From positions 1-64,000 of the forward strand of contig CALIHR010000044.1 in assembly GCA_938020505.1 (NCBI GenBank): a stretch of 64,000 nt of DNA, given 5' to 3'. Under the pieces are notes generated by a model. It was not told the origin of the DNA and did not search any database. It worked only from the letters and a program-made list of their open reading frames with translations. The stretch comes from an uncultured Actinobaculum sp. Its GTDB lineage: Bacteria > Actinomycetota > Actinomycetes > Actinomycetales > Actinomycetaceae. Shown here in pieces: positions 59,999 to 64,000 of this stretch. How positions within the stretch are numbered: position 1 is the first letter of the stretch; every line of letters begins with the position of its first letter. Both the position numbers and the translations under genes were made by a program.

Positions 59999-61768
59999 TC
60001 AATCGGCGTCCGGCCCGGGAAGCGAAAATCTGAAGGCGCTGGCCCGCGGAAGCGCCAAGGGCTCCTCGCCCTCGAAGGAAAGCAGGCGGACGGTCGGTTT
60101 CCACAGCCATTCGGCGAGCAACTCGGTTTCCTCAACCGACGCGACGTCCCCGGGGGCGCCGGGCCTGTCCGTCTGACTCGCCGAGGCAACGAGCTCGGCC
60201 GCCAGCTCTCTCGGATCGGCGTTTCCGCGGCAGCGGCCCGTCGCAGCCAGACGGCCCCAGCGGATCACCGCCACGTCCCACGATCCGTCGTCGTCGCGCC
60301 GGGCGGCGACGATCTGACGCGCCGCCAAAAGGGGAAGGATGCGTTCGCGCCGTCTTGCCGCGTTGAGCACGCAGCGCAGGCGGTCGCGCTCGGCGGCGGC
60401 CTGTTCGAATCTCTCGGCCGCGGCAAGGCCGGCCAGCCGTCGCATGCTGCGCTCCCACAGGCCGTCGAGGTCGCCGCCGAGAATCGAGCGCGCGGCCGCA
60501 AGCGAGGGGCCGTCGGGGTCGCCTGGCAGCGCGCAGGGCGCAAGGCAGCGGCCCATGGCATGCAGGTGGCACGGGGCCTTTCGTCCGCTCGGCTTTGCGG
60601 GAAGACGAGCCGTGCAGGTGCGCAGGCGGGCGTCGTCGGCCACGAGCTCGGCCGCCTGCCGCGCGGCCTTGCGCGATCCGAACGGGCCGAGGGCGCCCGC
60701 AGCGTCCTCCAGGGCAAGGGACGCCGTGACCTTGAGCCGAGGGTGCGCTTCGTCCGTCAGGACAAGCCACGGGCGGTTGTCCGGACGGCGCGACCGGCGA
60801 TTGTACGGCGGGTCGAACTCCGCTATCTGGCGCAGTTCCAGGATCCGCGCTTCGAGCACGGTCGGGGTTTCATCGGCCTCTGCGCGCTCAGCCAGGTCCG
60901 TCATCTCGGCCATGCGCTTTCGCGTTTCCGCGGCCGTGAAGTATTGGCGCACGCGTGCGCGGAGATTGGACGAGGATCCGACGTAGAGGACGTCGCCGGC
61001 GGGGCCGATGAACCGGTAGACGCCGGGGGAGCGGGCGATTCCCTCCGCCAGGCGCGCTTTCTTCCGCCGCGCCTGGGGAACCGGGTCCGTCGCGGTTGCG
61101 AGGTCCTCCAGATGCGTCACTCCGAGCGGCCCGAGCCTGCCGAGCATCGCGTGCAAAACGTCCACTGCGGCCCGGGCGTCGTCAAGGGCTCGATGGCTCG
61201 GCGCCGTCGTCGCCCCGCATGCGCCCGCCAAGGTTGAGAGTTTGAAGTTGGGAACCTCGTCTGAGGAAAAGGTTCGCCGGGCCAATGCGACCGTGTCGAG
61301 CACCCTGACGCTCGGCCACGCGCAGTCCGCGCCCGCAAACGCCGCCTTGAGATGGCCGACGTCGAAGCGCGCGTTGTGCGCCGCCACGACGGTGGACGGG
61401 CCCGCGCTGAGAAACTCGATAAAGGAGGGGATGACCGCCGCGATCCTGGGCGCCCGGGCCGTCATGGCCGTCGTGATGCCGGTGAGCGAGGTTATGAACG
61501 CGGGTATCGGCTGGCCCGGGTTGACGAGAGTCGAGAATTCGCCGACCGTTTCCCCGCCGCGGACCTTGACGGCGCCTATCTCCGTGATCGATTCGGGTCC
61601 GGGTTTGGCGCCAGTCGTCTCCAGGTCGACGACGACGAACGTCACCTCTTCCAGCGGCGTGCCCAAGTCGTCGAAGGACAGCTGGCCGGCATGTCCGTCG
61701 TCGTCGAGGTCGAGGCGCGCGCCCGGCGCCCGGGCCCTTCCGCGGGCCCCCGCCCGGCTGCCGCTCAA
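59999..61768 (-). CDS. DEDD exonuclease fused to UvrC-like GIY-YIG domain
   Basis: 589 residues. The N-terminal DnaQ-like 3'-5' exonuclease has motif I VVVDLETTGAKPG (Asp, Glu), FDVGHL (Asp) and HRALDDARA (His, Asp). The central GIY-YIG nuclease is PGVYRFIGPAGDVLYVGSSSNLRARVRQYF. The C-terminal part resembles the Cys-containing and UvrB-interacting regions of UvrC/Cho (GRCLAPCALPGD; RFEQAAAERDRLR). The same fusion occurs in Mycobacterium (Rv2191). A DNA-repair role is likely but not shown. TTG at 61768 overlaps the stop of the upstream gene (TTGA). It is convergent with trpD. Confidence 0.88.
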   Translation of the reverse strand: MSGSRAGARGRARAPGARLDLDDDGHAGQLSFDDLGTPLEEVTFVVVDLETTGAKPGPESITEIGAVKVRGGETVGEFSTLVNPGQPIPAFITSLTGITTAMTARAPRIAAVIPSFIEFLSAGPSTVVAAHNARFDVGHLKAAFAGADCAWPSVRVLDTVALARRTFSSDEVPNFKLSTLAGACGATTAPSHRALDDARAAVDVLHAMLGRLGPLGVTHLEDLATATDPVPQARRKKARLAEGIARSPGVYRFIGPAGDVLYVGSSSNLRARVRQYFTAAETRKRMAEMTDLAERAEADETPTVLEARILELRQIAEFDPPYNRRSRRPDNRPWLVLTDEAHPRLKVTASLALEDAAGALGPFGSRKAARQAAELVADDARLRTCTARLPAKPSGRKAPCHLHAMGRCLAPCALPGDPDGPSLAAARSILGGDLDGLWERSMRRLAGLAAAERFEQAAAERDRLRCVLNAARRRERILPLLAARQIVAARRDDDGSWDVAVIRWGRLAATGRCRGNADPRELAAELVASASQTDRPGAPGDVASVEETELLAEWLWKPTVRLLSFEGEEPLALPRASAFRFSLPGPDAD

Positions 61769-62514
61769 AGCCTCGCGCCGTCGTCGAAGGGATCGATGTC
61801 CTCCGACCGCGGCGATGTGAGGAACGCCGCAACTCCCGCGCAGACGAATCCGGCGGCGCCCCAGGCGAAGGCCAAGGGCGTGCCTCCGGGGGCGAGGTCG
61901 AAGGCGGCCAGGACGCCCATGAGCAAGAGCAGCCCGGCGGACAGCCAAAGGAACCTGGACATCGGATGCCCCTCGGGAACCTCCTCGTCGATCGGCATGA
62001 GAGCGCCGAGTTCGACGACGTCGACCCCGTCCTCGACGTCCAGGCCTTCGTCTTCGGGGGCGCTCCAATCGCGCGGGCCGGCGTGCAAATTCGCCACGAC
62101 TTCGGGCTCTTCGAAGGGGGCGTCGGAATCGACTTCGCCGTCGAGGCGGTCCGTGAAAGCGCCGTCGAAGCGGCCCGCAAGAGCCCCGTCCAAGCCGTCG
62201 TCGAAGCCGTCTTTGGAGCTTCCCGAGAGGCCGAGCCCGAGCCCGCCGTCGACGTCTTTGAAGTCGGCGCCGAGCCTGCTGAGACCGCCGTCGAGGTCTT
62301 CGAGCTCGGCGTCGAAGTCCTCGAGGCCGGCGACGATCTCCTCCCACCTTTTCTGGAAGACGTCCCCGCCTCGGGAAGCGTCTTCAGACGCGCCTTTCAT
62401 CCGGTCTCCAGGTTCTCCCTCGGCGCCGTCGTGCAACGTGCACTCGACGTCGTCGTCTCCGAAGCCGTCCCCGGAATCGCCGCGCGCTGTCTCATCGGTC
62501 ATGACCTCCAGCAT
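61765..62514 (-). CDS. Acidic protein with two C-terminal membrane helices
   Basis: 249 residues. Residues 1-180 are strongly acidic and repetitive (DDVECTLHDGAEGEPGD; repeats of LDGGL/FDGAF/LDGAL), probably unstructured. Then come two helices (LWLSAGLLLLMGVLAAFDLAPG, LAFAWGAAGFVCAGVAAFL) and a short DPFDDGARL end. No family recognised. The start may be 62520, 62514 or 62499; GGAGG is only two bases before 62499, and TATGCA precedes 62514. Its stop overlaps the exonuclease TTG, so the two genes are coupled. Confidence 0.6.
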   Translation of the reverse strand: MLEVMTDETARGDSGDGFGDDDVECTLHDGAEGEPGDRMKGASEDASRGGDVFQKRWEEIVAGLEDFDAELEDLDGGLSRLGADFKDVDGGLGLGLSGSSKDGFDDGLDGALAGRFDGAFTDRLDGEVDSDAPFEEPEVVANLHAGPRDWSAPEDEGLDVEDGVDVVELGALMPIDEEVPEGHPMSRFLWLSAGLLLLMGVLAAFDLAPGGTPLAFAWGAAGFVCAGVAAFLTSPRSEDIDPFDDGARL

Positions 62515-62535
62515 ACTCATGCATAGAATGGAAGC

Positions 62536-62607
62536 GTGTGCGTGCCCGCGCACGAAGAACCAAGACCAAAGCACGAAGAATCACGACCAAAGAAAGGCTC
62601 ACGATGA
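62536..62607 (+). CDS. Leaderless 23-residue leader peptide before phosphofructokinase
   Basis: TAGAAT at 62524-62529, six bases, then GTG: the same leaderless promoter geometry as many genes here. The frame reads MCVPAHEEPRPKHEESRPKK and ends GSR; its TGA overlaps the phosphofructokinase ATG (ATGA). It contains a tandem heptapeptide (HEEPRPK, HEESRPK) encoded by two 21-nt repeats (62551-62571 and 62572-62592). The ATG of the enzyme also has an AGAAAGG ribosome site inside this frame. Expression is inferred from position only. Confidence 0.5.
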   Translation: MCVPAHEEPRPKHEESRPKKGSR

Positions 62608-63815
62608 CTGTTCGTCGCGTCGCATTGCTCACCGCCGGCGGTTTTGCCCCGTGCCTCTCCTCCGCCGTGGGAGGACTCATCCAGCGCTACACCGAGATTG
62701 CGCCGGACATCGAAATCATCGCCTATCAGTACGGATACCACGGCCTCCTGACCGGCAACTACATCGTGGTCGACGAGGAGGCGCGCCGCAGCGCACACGT
62801 TCTGTCCCGTTTCGGCGGATCGCCGATCGGCAACTCCCGCGTCAAGCTGACGAACGCGAAGAACCTCGTGGAAAGGGGCCTGGTCAAGGAAGGCGAGGAT
62901 CCCCTCCAGGTCGCCGCCGAGCGTTTGAAGGCCGACGGCGTGGACGTGCTCCACACGATCGGCGGCGACGACACCAACACCACGGCCGCGGACCTCGCGG
63001 CGTACTTGAAGGACCACGACTACGAGCTGACCGTCGTGGGGCTTCCCAAGACAATCGACAACGACATCGTTCCGATCCGCCAGTCGCTGGGCGCCTGGAC
63101 GGCGGCCGAGGAAGCCTCCGGCTTCGCCCAGCACGTCATCGGCGAGCATCGTTCGAACCCCAGGATGCTCATTGTCCACGAGGTCATGGGCCGCAATTGC
63201 GGTTACCTCACCGCGCAATCGGCCCAGTACTACCACGCGTGGGTGGGCGAGCAGGAATGGGCGCCCGCCCTCGGCCTTTCGAAGGAGCGGTGGGACGTCC
63301 ACGCCGTCTATCTGCCCGAGCTGTCGATCGACGTCGACGGGGAGGCCAAGCGCCTTCGCGGCATCATGGACGAGATCGGCAACGTCAACATCTTCCTCTC
63401 CGAAGGCGCCGGCGTCGACGAGATCATCGCCGAGAAGGAGGCCGCCGGCGAAGAGGTGGAGCGCGATCCCTTCGGCCACGTCAAGCTCGACAGCATCAAC
63501 CCCGGGCAGTGGTTCGCCAAGCAGTTCGCCGAGCGGATAGGCGCGGAGAAGGTCATGGTGCAGAAGTCGGGCTACTACTCGCGCGCGTGGCATTCGAATG
63601 CCGACGACCTCGCCCTCATCGGCTCGATGGTCGATATGGCCGTGGACTGCGCCCTCGAAGGCAAGCCCGGAGTGATCGGCGAGGACGAGGAGAACGGCAA
63701 CGAGCTCTCCTGCATCGCCTTCCCGCGCATCAAGGGACACAAGGCGTTCGACGTCTCCCAGCAGTGGTTCGCCAACCTCATGGGAGCGATAGGTCAGAAG
63801 TTCGAGGCTCGCTGA
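62604..63815 (+). CDS. pfp: 6-phosphofructokinase, pyrophosphate-dependent type
   Basis: Phosphorylates fructose-6-phosphate. 403 residues. The phosphoryl-donor motif reads GGDDTN with Asp123, where ATP enzymes have Gly, and the catalytic motif reads PKTIDND with Lys149, where ATP enzymes have Gly. Both changes are hallmarks of PPi-dependent PFK. MGRNCGYLT and the substrate segment SGYYSRAW are present. AGAAAGG lies before ATG 62604. Translation is probably coupled to the overlapping leader peptide. The donor preference is inferred from residues. Confidence 0.93.
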   Translation: MTVRRVALLTAGGFAPCLSSAVGGLIQRYTEIAPDIEIIAYQYGYHGLLTGNYIVVDEEARRSAHVLSRFGGSPIGNSRVKLTNAKNLVERGLVKEGEDPLQVAAERLKADGVDVLHTIGGDDTNTTAADLAAYLKDHDYELTVVGLPKTIDNDIVPIRQSLGAWTAAEEASGFAQHVIGEHRSNPRMLIVHEVMGRNCGYLTAQSAQYYHAWVGEQEWAPALGLSKERWDVHAVYLPELSIDVDGEAKRLRGIMDEIGNVNIFLSEGAGVDEIIAEKEAAGEEVERDPFGHVKLDSINPGQWFAKQFAERIGAEKVMVQKSGYYSRAWHSNADDLALIGSMVDMAVDCALEGKPGVIGEDEENGNELSCIAFPRIKGHKAFDVSQQWFANLMGAIGQKFEAR

Positions 63816-63846
63816 ACTCGCTGACAAGCCGCCATTTCGGTGAGAG

Positions 63847-63878
63847 CGCCGGCCGCCGCGACACGTGGACGGCCGGCG
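63847..63878 (+). terminator. Hairpin terminator after phosphofructokinase
   Basis: Arms CGCCGGCCG and CGGCCGGCG with a 14-nt loop, followed by TTTGT, 31 nt after the stop codon. Confidence 0.65.
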
Positions 63879-63919
63879 TTTGTCACGCAGCCTACGCCGG
63901 GGACTGTATGCTGGTCCGC

Positions 63920-64000
63920 ATGTTCTCCAACGCAGATTCAATCGACGCTTTCGCCTCGTGGCGCTCCCTTCCGGCCGAGCACCAGCCTCGATGGCCCGAC
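63920..64000 (+). CDS. Start of probable class II DAHP synthase (partial, cut by window end)
   Basis: 27 codons are visible, reading MFSNADSIDAFASWRSLPAE and ending HQPRWPD. The WRxLPAxxQPxWPD pattern is the start of class II 3-deoxy-7-phosphoheptulonate synthases, the first enzyme of the shikimate pathway, and this gene is near phosphofructokinase in other actinobacteria. TATGCT at 63907-63912 is seven bases before the ATG (leaderless). Only the N-terminus is seen, so the identification is provisional. Confidence 0.6.
   Translation, partial: MFSNADSIDAFASWRSLPAEHQPRWPD

Noticed and set aside
1..64000. CRISPR arrays, prophage, insertion sequences or replication origin
   Set aside because: No regularly spaced repeats, transposase, integrase or phage structural genes, and no DnaA-box cluster were seen; dnaG alone does not mark an origin.

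Overview
The window is high-GC, densely packed actinobacterial chromosome. Family content and gene order point to a host-associated member of the Actinomycetaceae (Actinomyces/Schaalia-like); this is inference, because no 16S or marker comparison was possible. Actinobacteria-restricted families present include DUF3145, DUF3052, DUF3043, DUF4191, GlnA2 with a two-domain GlnE, and a DEDD-exonuclease/GIY-YIG fusion. Several blocks match the Mycobacterium tuberculosis Rv2191-Rv2241 neighbourhood as I remember it, but the cta/qcr respiratory genes that usually sit beside trpD are absent, which fits a fermentative lifestyle. No prophage, insertion sequence, CRISPR array or plasmid origin is visible.

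Layout. 0-2.5 kb: a minus-strand, low-complexity, type VII secretion-like gene split by a frameshift, then an AT-rich gap. 2.5-5.6 kb: dnaG, a CAT-anticodon tRNA, a YciI-like protein and a VOC protein. 5.7-13.1 kb: a BCCT transporter, then a wall cluster of MurJ, an ATP-grasp ligase and a FemABX ligase. 13.4-19.2 kb: small conserved proteins, tRNA-Asn, peptide deformylase, DUF3145, an ACP-like protein, a YciO/Sua5 protein and a HAD phosphatase. 19.2-24.2 kb: aceE (pyruvate dehydrogenase E1), DUF3052, tRNA-Val and a siderophore-interacting protein behind an iron box. 24.2-27 kb: a polypurine low-GC tract and a surface protein with an LANTG anchor and a probable thioester domain. 27.3-33.5 kb: Nif3-like protein, a degenerate zinc-ribbon protein, YaaA, RNase P RNA, map, panB and a DUF2207 protein. 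33.5-44.6 kb: the glutamine synthetase region (glnA2-glnE, histidine phosphatase, polar amino-acid ABC transporter, glnA1, DUF4191). 44.7-52.8 kb: secreted protein, E2 and E3 of a 2-oxoacid dehydrogenase, leucyl aminopeptidase, pyrD, DUF3043. 53.2-64 kb: M20 peptidase, divergent glycerate kinase, ErpA-like protein, FKBP lipoprotein, superoxide dismutase, pseudo-receiver plus trpD, exonuclease/GIY-YIG protein, PPi-type phosphofructokinase and the first codons of a probable class II DAHP synthase.

How it fits together. Carbon flow is represented by PPi-type phosphofructokinase, aceE with the lipoyl E2 and E3, and the start of the shikimate pathway with trpD. Nitrogen assimilation is represented by GlnA1 (carrying the adenylylation tyrosine), its modifier GlnE, GlnA2 and an amino-acid ABC importer. 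Envelope building is represented by MurJ, the ATP-grasp and FemX ligases, and the anchored adhesin.

The most striking window-wide signal is leaderless transcription. At least fourteen genes carry a TANNNT hexamer exactly 6 or 7 nt before the start codon and have no Shine-Dalgarno sequence. One such promoter drives a 23-codon leader peptide with a tandem seven-residue repeat, whose stop overlaps the phosphofructokinase start. Other unusual items are an 18-bp perfect inverted repeat near glnA1, a 19-bp tandem repeat that copies the end of trpD including its stop codon, a Crp/GlxR-like palindrome before aceE, and a zinc-ribbon protein that has lost its cysteines.
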